Positions 1 through 5,356 are shown, counted from the first letter of the stretch. The stretch: 6,388 nucleotides of DNA from an uncultured bacterium (GCA_937898165.1 CALDKO010000015.1:1-6388); one strand, 5' to 3'. Translations and numbers: made by a program. The notes: generated by a model not told the origin, from the sequence alone.

Positions 1-18
1 ACCACTTTGGTGTTTTTT
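1..18 (+). terminator. possible intrinsic terminator cut by the window edge
   Basis: ACCA, a 3-nt CTT loop and TGGT form a short hairpin, followed by G and a run of six T (13-18) on the plus strand. The stem probably continues to the left of the window, where a C at the next base would pair with G12. If real, it would end a plus-strand gene that converges on the lysS unit. Only four stem pairs are visible, so this is weak. Confidence 0.3.
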
Positions 19-38
19 ATTTTCTATAGATCTAAAGC

Positions 39-128
39 TTATTTTATACTTGAAACAATACCAAGGATAATTAGAAAAATAATTATACACATTGCTACAG
101 CATTAAGATTTGAATTATTGCTTTGCAT
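39..128 (-). CDS. possible 29-residue single-span membrane peptide downstream of lysS
   Basis: An ATG at 126-128 opens a 29-codon frame ending in TAA at 39-41, starting 21 nt after the lysS stop. The peptide has a polar, Asn/Ser-rich N-terminus (MQSNNSNLNA). A continuous hydrophobic stretch of about 13-15 residues follows (from about residue 12 to 26, rich in Ile, Leu, Val and Phe), then a short SSIK end. This is the layout of a small single-pass membrane peptide. There is no Shine-Dalgarno, as elsewhere in the window, and no separate promoter that I can defend, so it would depend on lysS read-through. I see no intrinsic terminator between lysS and this frame. AT-rich DNA can produce a hydrophobic short frame by chance, so it is listed as a candidate only; no family is recognised. 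Confidence 0.25.
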   Translation of the reverse strand: MQSNNSNLNAVAMCIIIFLIILGIVSSIK

Positions 129-149
129 ACTTTAGAAGTTATTAATTAA

Positions 150-1631
150 TTATTCCTTTGGTCGCATGATTGGATAAAAGATTACGTCGCGCAAATTGTC
201 TTGTTCTGTCAGTAATGCTACCAAACGATCAATTCCCATTCCAAAACCTGTCATAGGTGGCATTCCATGCTCCATAGCGGTTATGAATCGTTCGTCAGTT
301 TGCATAGCTTCGTCATCACCATCAGCTCGGGCACTGGATTGTTTTTCCAACAATTCACGTTGTGTGATTGGATTCACCAGTTCTGCATATTGATTGGTGA
401 TTTCAGCTCCTGCAATAATTAATTGGGTAACCTGTGCAGTTCCGTCAGGGTTTTGCTGCGCAAGAGGTTTTAATTCACTTGGATAATTCATTACAAACGT
501 AGGTTGAACAATTTTGTTTCGTGAAGATTTTTTATAGATATGATCTAATAAATTCCCACGTCCTGTTTTTGCAACATCTTCATCACTCATCCCCCATTTT
601 TTTGCAACAGATTTAATTTCATCCATACTTGCATGTTCCATATCCAAATCTGCATTTTGCTTAAGTAATTCCGCAAATGTAACCCGTGGCCAAATTCCGT
701 CCAGATCAATTTCTACTTTGTTACCTTCTTTGTCCTCTACCATGAACATCGTTTTGCCGATTATATCCAATGCCAAGCCTCGGATTAATTGTTCAGTCCA
801 CAACATGTTTGTTTCGAGTGTTTCGTACGCTGCATACCATTCAATCATGGTGAATTCCTGAATATGCGTTGGATCACTTCCCTCGTTTCGGAAGTTTTTT
901 CCAATTTCATAGATTCTGTTATATCCAGAAACCATCATCATTTTATGTTCGAGTTCAAGCGAAATACGAAGAACCATGTCCATGTCGTAATCATTGTGAT
1001 GAGTGTTGAATGTTCGTGCCATTGCGCCCCCTGCCTGATTCTGTAAGATTGGTGTTTCAATTTCCAAGAAGTCTTTTGCATCAAAGAAATTTCGAATGTA
1101 TTTAATTATTTTTGCGCGAGTTTCAAATCTTTTATACACATCATGATCAACAATCGCATCCAAATATCGTTTGCGCATTTTTTCCTCTGTATCTTCCAAT
1201 CCATAATGCTCTGATGGGATCGGTAAGAGTGCCTTGGTAGCCATCGTCCATGATTTCACTAATAAACTTTGTGCACCTTTTTGAGTGATAAATAATGTTC
1301 CGGTTACAGAAATAAAATCTCCCAGGTCAACTGTTTCTCCAAATAATGTAAACAATTTTTCATCAATTTCATCTTTTTTAAATACTGCCTGGAATTTTTC
1401 TGTTCCATCAAAAAGAGTTACAAACATAATTGCACCCTGGCCACGCAATGAAAGGATTCGTCCGACGACTGAAACAGATTCATTAGTCGCTGAAAGATCG
1501 TCAAAAGAATTCAGAACCTCTGAAAGCGCATGAGTTCGTGATACACATGCAGGAAATGCATTCATGCCAAATTCACGTAGTTTTTCAAGTTTTTCCATGC
1601 GTACTGCACGTAATTCAGAAAGTGTTGCCAT
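150..1631 (-). CDS. lysS: lysyl-tRNA synthetase, class II (LysS)
   Basis: Cytoplasmic enzyme that charges tRNA-Lys with lysine using ATP. The 493 residues match the usual class II LysRS length. An OB-fold anticodon-binding domain (about residues 50-130, with VSVVGRILSLRGQG at 53-66) precedes the class II catalytic core. Visible core elements are motif 1 ending in ETPILQ (192-197), the GGAMARTF segment (201-208), THHNDYDMDMVLRIS (210-224), motif 2 with FRNEG (247-251) and EFTMIEWY (259-266), and motif 3 GFGMGIDRL with Arg469. Residues matching the lysine-site Glu and Asn/Phe/Glu set of E. coli LysS appear as Glu226, Asn413, Tyr415 and Glu417, so the enzyme should be active. Deviations are GGAMARTF where ARPF is usual, and LELEHKMMM where PELYLKRL is usual. 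The start is the ATG at 1629-1631, set by a promoter only 8 nt upstream. It is a single-gene unit, with a terminator for the preceding gene directly upstream. Confidence 0.97.
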   Translation of the reverse strand: MATLSELRAVRMEKLEKLREFGMNAFPACVSRTHALSEVLNSFDDLSATNESVSVVGRILSLRGQGAIMFVTLFDGTEKFQAVFKKDEIDEKLFTLFGETVDLGDFISVTGTLFITQKGAQSLLVKSWTMATKALLPIPSEHYGLEDTEEKMRKRYLDAIVDHDVYKRFETRAKIIKYIRNFFDAKDFLEIETPILQNQAGGAMARTFNTHHNDYDMDMVLRISLELEHKMMMVSGYNRIYEIGKNFRNEGSDPTHIQEFTMIEWYAAYETLETNMLWTEQLIRGLALDIIGKTMFMVEDKEGNKVEIDLDGIWPRVTFAELLKQNADLDMEHASMDEIKSVAKKWGMSDEDVAKTGRGNLLDHIYKKSSRNKIVQPTFVMNYPSELKPLAQQNPDGTAQVTQLIIAGAEITNQYAELVNPITQRELLEKQSSARADGDDEAMQTDERFITAMEHGMPPMTGFGMGIDRLVALLTEQDNLRDVIFYPIMRPKE

Positions 1632-1639
1632 ATTTCATG

Positions 1640-1648
1640 ATTCTACCA
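1640..1648 (-). promoter_or_regulatory. extended -10 promoter of lysS
   Basis: On the minus strand the sequence reads TGGTAGAAT, an extended -10 element (TG, one base, TAGAAT). Eight bases separate it from the lysS ATG. With the usual 6-nt gap the transcript would start at about 1633, leaving a 2-nt leader. No good -35 is present; the expected -35 position (about 1663-1668) is the T-tract of the upstream terminator. Confidence 0.65.
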
Positions 1649-1661
1649 TAAAAATATCCAT

Positions 1662-1692
1662 AAAAAAAGACTCTCTGGGTTGAGAATCTTTT
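1662..1692 (-). terminator. intrinsic terminator of the 1700-2083 gene
   Basis: Minus-strand RNA forms an 11-bp stem, AAAAGATTCTC with GAGAGTCTTTT (one G-U pair), around an AACCCA loop, ending in seven U (1662-1668). It starts 7 nt after the stop codon of the 1700-2083 gene. On the plus strand the same pairing has a C-A mismatch, so the minus direction is favoured. Confidence 0.85.
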
Positions 1693-1699
1693 GTGATAA

Positions 1700-2083
1700 C
1701 TAAGCTCGCTTTATGTAAATTATTTTCGGTAACTCTCCCTTAAAAACAAAATTAGTAACCCCACATAACCACATATCGTGACCTTTTTCTGGCGAGCCAG
1801 TAATTCTTCCTTCAAATTGTCTTAAATTGTAATATCCGCCACCAAATTGGAGCTCGAACGAAACAAATGTTAATTGGTCAGCATTTTCAAATGGTTCATT
1901 TGAAATCTCTAACTTAATTTTTTCTTGCCCGTCAGCAATCATATTAAGCATATCATCTGCACCTGCTACCATTTCTAATTCTCCTTTGTCACCAGGCCAA
2001 TCTGGTAAATCAACATACCATTGATTACTTAAGGTTTTATAAAATTCATAAACCCCTCTGATTTTTTCTGTTATAGTTTCCAT
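1700..2083 (-). CDS. small conserved hypothetical protein (DUF6717-like, tentative)
   Basis: A 127-residue soluble protein with no signal peptide or membrane segment. Recognisable blocks are WYVDLPDW (22-29), LEMVAGADDML (36-46), GGGYYNL (81-87) and WLCGVTNFVF (105-114), followed by LPKIIYIKRA at the C-terminus. The mix of aromatic strands and acidic loops suggests a compact beta-rich domain. The blocks resemble, from memory, the DUF6717 group of bacterial hypothetical proteins, whose function is unknown; this assignment is tentative. The start is the ATG at 2081-2083. The frame is open to a GTG at 2110, but that codon abuts and extends into the -10 TATAAT, so the longer form cannot be made from this promoter. 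The gene is its own transcription unit, with promoter and terminator on either side. No catalytic motif is evident. Confidence 0.8.
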   Translation of the reverse strand: METITEKIRGVYEFYKTLSNQWYVDLPDWPGDKGELEMVAGADDMLNMIADGQEKIKLEISNEPFENADQLTFVSFELQFGGGYYNLRQFEGRITGSPEKGHDMWLCGVTNFVFKGELPKIIYIKRA

Positions 2084-2101
2084 TTTTGATATTTTTTGCT
2101 C

Positions 2102-2129
2102 ATTATACACAAATTATTATATTTTACAA
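2102..2129 (-). promoter_or_regulatory. promoter of the 1700-2083 gene
   Basis: Minus strand: -35 TTGTAA (2124-2129), 16-nt spacer, consensus -10 TATAAT (2102-2107) preceded by TGTG. The predicted start near 2095 gives a leader of about 12 nt (A-rich, no Shine-Dalgarno) before the ATG at 2083. This is the best full promoter on the minus strand, and it fixes the start codon of the gene. Confidence 0.75.
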
Positions 2130-2149
2130 AAAACACCTATCCCAGGCGT
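2128..2149 (-). terminator. intrinsic terminator of greA
   Basis: Minus-strand RNA pairs ACGCCT with AGGTGT (one G-U) around a GGGAT loop, followed by a T-run at 2128-2133. It begins 12 nt after the greA stop. The T-run overlaps the -35 region of the next gene's promoter. Confidence 0.75.
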
Positions 2150-2161
2150 CCAATTAGAATT

Positions 2162-2623
2162 CTATTCAACAGAGATAATTTTATACCCAACATTCCCACG
2201 TGGGGTAACAATTTCAAAACTGTCTCCAGTTTTTTTATTTACCATAGCAGACCCCATTGGTGAGCTGGTTGAAATTTTTCCTTGTGCAATATCTGCCTCT
2301 GTATCTGAGACAATCATAAATGTTTTCTCTGTATCATCGCCATCTTTTTTAACAATAACGGTCGCACCCAGTTCTACGGTTCCTGATCCAGATCGTTTAA
2401 TAATTTCTACTCGTTTCAAAATAGATTCTAATTCCATGACCCGTGATTCATTTTTCCCTTGTTCACCACGAGCCGCATGATATTCTGCATTTTCTGAAAG
2501 ATCACCCAAAGCACGCGCTGTTGCAACGCGTTCACCAATCTGATCACGCATGGTAGTTTTTCGCTCCATGAGCTCTGCTTCCAATTCTGCTTTTTTTGAT
2601 TCGGTAATGAATTCTTTTTCCAT
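2162..2623 (-). CDS. greA: transcription elongation factor GreA
   Basis: GreA enters the secondary channel of RNA polymerase and stimulates cleavage of the backtracked transcript 3' end, rescuing stalled complexes. At 153 residues it is close to the usual length of about 158. The N-terminal half is a charged coiled-coil hairpin. Its tip carries LGDLSENAEYHAARGEQ (39-55), and the acidic residues Asp41 and Glu44 at the tip are those that help hold the catalytic Mg2+ ion. The C-terminal half is the FKBP-like polymerase-binding domain, with SPMGSAMVNKKTGD and a terminal TPRGNVGYKIISVE. The ATG at 2621-2623 (MEKEF) is chosen because the in-frame GTG at 2641 lies upstream of, and reads through, the -10 element. 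It is transcribed alone, between a promoter 8 nt upstream and its own terminator. Confidence 0.97.
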   Translation of the reverse strand: MEKEFITESKKAELEAELMERKTTMRDQIGERVATARALGDLSENAEYHAARGEQGKNESRVMELESILKRVEIIKRSGSGTVELGATVIVKKDGDDTEKTFMIVSDTEADIAQGKISTSSPMGSAMVNKKTGDSFEIVTPRGNVGYKIISVE

Positions 2624-2631
2624 ATTTTGGT

Positions 2632-2640
2632 ACTGTAGCA
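2632..2640 (-). promoter_or_regulatory. extended -10 promoter of greA
   Basis: Minus strand TGCTACAGT is an extended -10 (TG, one base, TACAGT) with 8 nt between it and the greA ATG. The expected start at about 2625 leaves a 2-nt leader. The -35 position falls in the T-tract of the preceding terminator and shows no TTGACA-like element. The -10 hexamer matches consensus at only four positions, so support comes mainly from the shared spacing with the lysS and 5253 promoters. Confidence 0.5.
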
Positions 2641-2652
2641 CATTTTAAAAAT

Positions 2653-2680
2653 AAAAAAAGCCAGGCAAGATTACCAAGCT
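2653..2680 (-). terminator. intrinsic terminator of the PBP2 operon
   Basis: Minus-strand RNA pairs AGCTTGGT (2673-2680) with GCCTGGCT (2659-2666) around a 6-nt loop (AATCTT), with two G-U pairs and one U-U mismatch, then seven T (2653-2659). It starts 3 nt after the PBP2 stop and closes the three-gene envelope operon. Confidence 0.75.
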
Positions 2681-2683
2681 AAT

Positions 2684-4387
2684 TTAGTGAATTTGAAAAA
2701 AATCTGGTTCTGTTAATTGAATCTGATCAAACATATAACGCACAGCGCGTGATGCTCCAGCTTCGTTCGTTGATGGAGCCATTTCCATTACCACTGCATA
2801 TGCATATGTTGGATTATCACTTGGGAAAAACCCTGTAGACCACGAGTTACTAAACTTTCGCCCCTTTCCAACCTGGGCAGTACCTGTTTTTGTAGAAACT
2901 TGAACATATGGAACATTTAGTACTTGCGCAGTACCTCGCAACACTGTTTGTCTCATTGCATCACGGATAACTGCATAATTTTTCTCATCTATTCCGGCTA
3001 CTTGTTTCTTTTCGGAATCTTTTATTTCAGTATTTAGTTCAACATGAGGAGTAACCAGTGTTCCACTATTTCCAATAGCACCAACCGCGCGAACCATTTG
3101 CAGTAGTGACACCTGAAATCCAAATTGCCCAATTGCCGAGTTGTAAGTATCACCCTGTCGCCATGCACCATCAGTAAAGTTTTTCAACTTCCATTCTGGT
3201 GACGGTACCGTTCCTGCTTTATCATTTTCTAATGCAAATCCTGTAGGTGTTCCAATACCAAATTTATTTATATAGGTATCAATTTTTGAAATCCCAAGTC
3301 CTGCCTGATCTTTATACCCACCACCAATAGCATAGAAGAATGTGTTTACAGACTCTGCAATAGCTGTATACACATTTGTAGGACCATGACCTCCCTTTTT
3401 CCAGTCACGGAAAATTTGTGGCTGCGATGGATTATAACGGTTTGGTATCTCAACTTGCCCCACACTGTACACAATGGTTTGTGGGGTGATAATTCCTTCC
3501 TGGAGAGCTCCAATTGCCAAGTATGGTTTTACGGTTGAACCTGGAGTAAACAATCCTGAAATTGCACGATTTAAATACACCTTACGATGATCAGTTGCAT
3601 ACGATGCAATCACTTCATTATTTTTCCCTTCGGCCAGAATATTTGCATCGTATTCAGGATAACTGGTCATAGCAATTAATTCTCCTGTTTTAATATTCAT
3701 AACAATTCCCGCACCACCTTCAAATCCACTACTTTCAGCTAGGTCTTTAATTCCTTTATACAAAGCAGACTGCACTACTGAATCAATAGTGAGTGTTAGG
3801 TTTTTCCCTGGTTCTGGTGGAATCATCATATTTTCTGATGTAATGGCACCTTTTGCATCAACTTCTACCACTTTGCTCCCGTTTTCACCTGACAAATATT
3901 GACTATATTTTTTCTCAATTCCACTTTTACCTTCGATGGTTTCTCGCCAGAAAAAACCAGATTGATCCCGTGTAGGATATCCCACATACCCAAGTAAGTG
4001 GCCATAGCCTCCACCTTCAATATATTCACGGTGTAAAAAGGGTTCACCAGTTGGCGCAGGAATGTTCCATGCAAGTGGTTTTTGGTTTCGATCAAAAATA
4101 ACTCCTCGTTCTGAGAAAATAGGAATTTCTTGTAATCGATTATTTTCACTTAAGTTAAAGAATTTTTTACCCTGTATGATTTGTACTTTTACTAATTGAA
4201 AAGTAAAAATGCAGAAAAAAAGAACCAAGAAAAAACCAAACCAACGTATGGATTTTTTACTAATTGGTTTTTCAATCATTCCTTCAAATTGCTGGGTATT
4301 GAAACCAGGACGGTTTTCCGAATCAAGCAAAATCTGGTCAGGATCAATGGTAAACCGTTTAATTTTTTTAGAGCGTCTAAAAATCAT
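2684..4387 (-). CDS. mrdA: penicillin-binding protein 2, class B transpeptidase (PBP2/MrdA), short pedestal
   Basis: Membrane-anchored D,D-transpeptidase that cross-links peptidoglycan during side-wall growth, normally with the glycosyltransferase RodA. The 567 residues comprise a basic cytoplasmic N-terminus with Pro/Asp-rich stretches, one membrane span (about 48-68), the pedestal opening RGVIFDRN (94-101), HLLGYVG (130-136), GKSGIEKKY (153-161), and the transpeptidase domain. Catalytic motifs are complete: SxxK as S284-TVK287, SxN as S346-V-N348, and KTGT at 500-503; YNSAIGQ (415-421) is also typical. The PBP2 rather than FtsI assignment rests on the GKSGIEKKY and GGHGPTNVYTAIAESVNTFFY style blocks and on the MreD-like neighbour. 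Only about 30 residues separate RGVIFDRN from HLLGYVG, against roughly 100 in E. coli PBP2, so most of the pedestal head is missing. The ATG at 4385-4387 overlaps the TGA of the upstream gene (ATGA), suggesting coupled translation. The frame is open to 4483, but that lies inside the upstream gene. Confidence 0.93.
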   Translation of the reverse strand: MIFRRSKKIKRFTIDPDQILLDSENRPGFNTQQFEGMIEKPISKKSIRWFGFFLVLFFCIFTFQLVKVQIIQGKKFFNLSENNRLQEIPIFSERGVIFDRNQKPLAWNIPAPTGEPFLHREYIEGGGYGHLLGYVGYPTRDQSGFFWRETIEGKSGIEKKYSQYLSGENGSKVVEVDAKGAITSENMMIPPEPGKNLTLTIDSVVQSALYKGIKDLAESSGFEGGAGIVMNIKTGELIAMTSYPEYDANILAEGKNNEVIASYATDHRKVYLNRAISGLFTPGSTVKPYLAIGALQEGIITPQTIVYSVGQVEIPNRYNPSQPQIFRDWKKGGHGPTNVYTAIAESVNTFFYAIGGGYKDQAGLGISKIDTYINKFGIGTPTGFALENDKAGTVPSPEWKLKNFTDGAWRQGDTYNSAIGQFGFQVSLLQMVRAVGAIGNSGTLVTPHVELNTEIKDSEKKQVAGIDEKNYAVIRDAMRQTVLRGTAQVLNVPYVQVSTKTGTAQVGKGRKFSNSWSTGFFPSDNPTYAYAVVMEMAPSTNEAGASRAVRYMFDQIQLTEPDFFQIH

Positions 4388-4662
4388 AATAATCGTTGTG
4401 GTTTTTGTGTATTCTTCTGAATTATTATCATAATCACATAGATAATAATAGCAACTCCTGTATGTATACACCAAAGATACCAAGGACTACCTGGTACATG
4501 AAATGCTATATCATATACTATTCCTACAATTAGTATTTCAAAAAAATTATCAAAAATAAACGCAAAAATTATCCCAAGAATTCCAACCAGCCACACAGGA
4601 AAAATTGTAATTCCAAGCAATAAGACAACAATACTAATCAATCTGTTAACAAATTCTTTCAT
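4384..4662 (-). CDS. minimal MreD-like integral membrane protein
   Basis: A 92-residue, very hydrophobic protein with about three or four membrane segments: roughly 8-24 and 22-37 (possibly one long hairpin), 40-54 and 64-82, ending in a polar, basic tail (QKNTQKPQRLL). MreD is the multi-span component of the rod/elongasome complex and is usually about 160-170 residues and encoded just before PBP2. The position here, the ATGA overlap with PBP2, and the NFFEILIVGIVYDIAF segment (39-54), which resembles the central acidic-flanked helix of MreD, support a reduced MreD. Sequence similarity is weak at this length, so the symbol is left blank. It starts 3 nt after the stop of the 4666-5253 gene, without a Shine-Dalgarno, and must be co-transcribed with it. 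The alternative is an unrelated small membrane protein. Confidence 0.75.
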   Translation of the reverse strand: MKEFVNRLISIVVLLLGITIFPVWLVGILGIIFAFIFDNFFEILIVGIVYDIAFHVPGSPWYLWCIHTGVAIIIYVIMIIIQKNTQKPQRLL

Positions 4663-4665
4663 ATA

Positions 4666-5253
4666 TTAAAAATCGTGAGGGTTGCGAATCTTTTGAATAA
4701 TTTTATTAATGATTGCTAATAATGCAATCGTAATAATTCCATAAAATATAATTGGAGTAGTAAAAACAAATAAAAATATATTTAATGCAAAAACGTATAG
4801 TTTTAATAAAAAAACATTCCCGTTACCTTTAAAATCTTGGCCTGATCCCTGGAAGAGTGTTCCTTGATCTCCGTTCAATACATTATCTACTCGTTCGTTT
4901 CTATTTTCTTCTGTAGTTTGTGACAGCGAAGTGATTTGTAATTCTTTTTCTGCTTTTATGTCACGCCAAATACCTGATTGTTGTACTCTCCATGCGTCAA
5001 CTTTTTCATATACTGAAATACCCCAAGCTCTAACAATGGTCCAAATGTTTTTAGCTTTTTCCTTTACTGCAGCAGTACCTGTTGCAGGTTCAATTGAAGC
5101 TGTTGTCGCTGTAGAATCAGTGCTTGTTGTGGTAACAGCTGTTTTAGTCACTACTGTTTCTGCATATGTTGAGGTCGCAAAAAAACCAGTAGATATTATT
5201 GATAATCCTATAATAGCCACAAACAGTGGTGCTGAGAAAGTAATTCGTTTCAT
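4666..5253 (-). CDS. secreted, C-terminally membrane-anchored protein of unknown function, first gene of the PBP2 operon
   Basis: A 195-residue protein, not recognised. It has a basic start (MKR), a hydrophobic signal segment (about 7-27) and a probable signal peptidase site after STYA (Ala31). A low-complexity Thr/Ser/Ala linker (32-62) follows, then a charged, helix-prone middle with several Trp (KNIWTIVRAWG at 68-78, DAWRVQQSGIW at 86-96), an acidic/Asn-rich stretch (about 114-145), and a long hydrophobic C-terminal segment (about 147-182) that could be one or two membrane spans, with a basic tail (IIQKIRNPHDF). The predicted topology is most of the chain outside the cell with a C-terminal anchor. 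It occupies the place where mreC is commonly found but lacks MreC's N-terminal anchor, coiled coil and beta-rich C-terminal domain. The ATG at 5251-5253 lies exactly where transcription should begin; the longer frame to 5310 covers the promoter. Confidence 0.85.
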   Translation of the reverse strand: MKRITFSAPLFVAIIGLSIISTGFFATSTYAETVVTKTAVTTTSTDSTATTASIEPATGTAAVKEKAKNIWTIVRAWGISVYEKVDAWRVQQSGIWRDIKAEKELQITSLSQTTEENRNERVDNVLNGDQGTLFQGSGQDFKGNGNVFLLKLYVFALNIFLFVFTTPIIFYGIITIALLAIINKIIQKIRNPHDF

Positions 5254-5259
5254 AGTTTG

Positions 5260-5268
5260 ATTATACCA
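5260..5268 (-). promoter_or_regulatory. extended -10 promoter of the envelope operon (leaderless)
   Basis: Minus strand TGGTATAAT is a perfect -10 hexamer with the TGn extension. Six bases (CAAACT) follow and then the ATG, so the predicted +1 is the A of the start codon: a leaderless mRNA. No TTGACA-like -35 is visible about 17 nt upstream (around 5283-5288), consistent with an extended -10 promoter. It would drive the 4666-5253, MreD-like and PBP2 genes. Confidence 0.8.
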
Positions 5269-5309
5269 TACCGGTTTTAAAATAAAAGAAACCAGGTCCT
5301 TATTAAACA

Positions 5310-5318
5310 TTATCCACA
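5310..5318 (+). promoter_or_regulatory. consensus DnaA-box sequence in the divergent intergenic region
   Basis: TTATCCACA matches the strict DnaA-box consensus (TTATNCACA). It lies between the minus-strand operon promoter and the plus-strand pnuC promoters. A lone 9-mer can occur by chance. No cluster of boxes or clear unwinding element surrounds it, so a replication origin is not claimed. Confidence 0.35.
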
Positions 5319-5327
5319 GCCCTGTAC

Positions 5328-5356
5328 TTGCATTTTATTTAAATAGTGTATATACT
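5328..5356 (+). promoter_or_regulatory. candidate upstream promoter of pnuC-nadR
   Basis: Plus strand TTGCAT (5328-5333), exactly 17 nt, then TATACT (5351-5356). The start would be near 5363, giving a leader of about 67 nt to the pnuC ATG. Its -10 overlaps a 6-bp inverted repeat. A second candidate (5388-5415) lies closer to the gene. Confidence 0.45.

Noticed and set aside
789..1046. 85-residue plus-strand frame opposite lysS
   Set aside because: It is antisense to a conserved catalytic core and has no start signal or recognisable protein features. The other frames opposite lysS are rejected for the same reason.
2084..2110. GTG start extending the 1700-2083 protein by nine residues
   Set aside because: The GTG and the following codons overlap the consensus -10 TATAAT, so they are not in the transcript; the ATG at 2083 fits.
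2624..2641. GTG start extending GreA by six residues
   Set aside because: It lies upstream of and across the extended -10 element, and the ATG at 2623 gives the standard GreA N-terminus.
2428..2643. 71-residue minus-strand frame overlapping greA
   Set aside because: It is a shadow of the greA coiled-coil region in another frame, with Lys/Gln/Trp-rich composition and no support.
3865..4149. Alternative frame inside PBP2, considered as a sign of frameshift at the short pedestal
   Set aside because: The PBP2 frame is uninterrupted with family motifs on both sides, so the short pedestal is a real in-frame feature.
4384..4386. Recoded TGA (glycine or tryptophan), as in some candidate phyla
   Set aside because: TGA ends the MreD-like gene precisely at the ATGA junction with PBP2, and no other gene needs TGA read-through.
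4196..4433. Two overlapping plus-strand frames opposite the PBP2 N-terminus
   Set aside because: Both mirror the basic N-terminus and membrane segment of PBP2 and lack their own signals.
4388..4483. TTG start extending PBP2 by 32 residues
   Set aside because: The extra stretch lies inside the MreD-like gene and has low-complexity Tyr/Asn/Thr content; the ATGA overlap start gives a normal PBP2 N-terminus.
5254..5310. ATG start extending the first operon protein by 19 residues
   Set aside because: The extension covers the TGGTATAAT promoter and would put residues ahead of a well-formed signal peptide.
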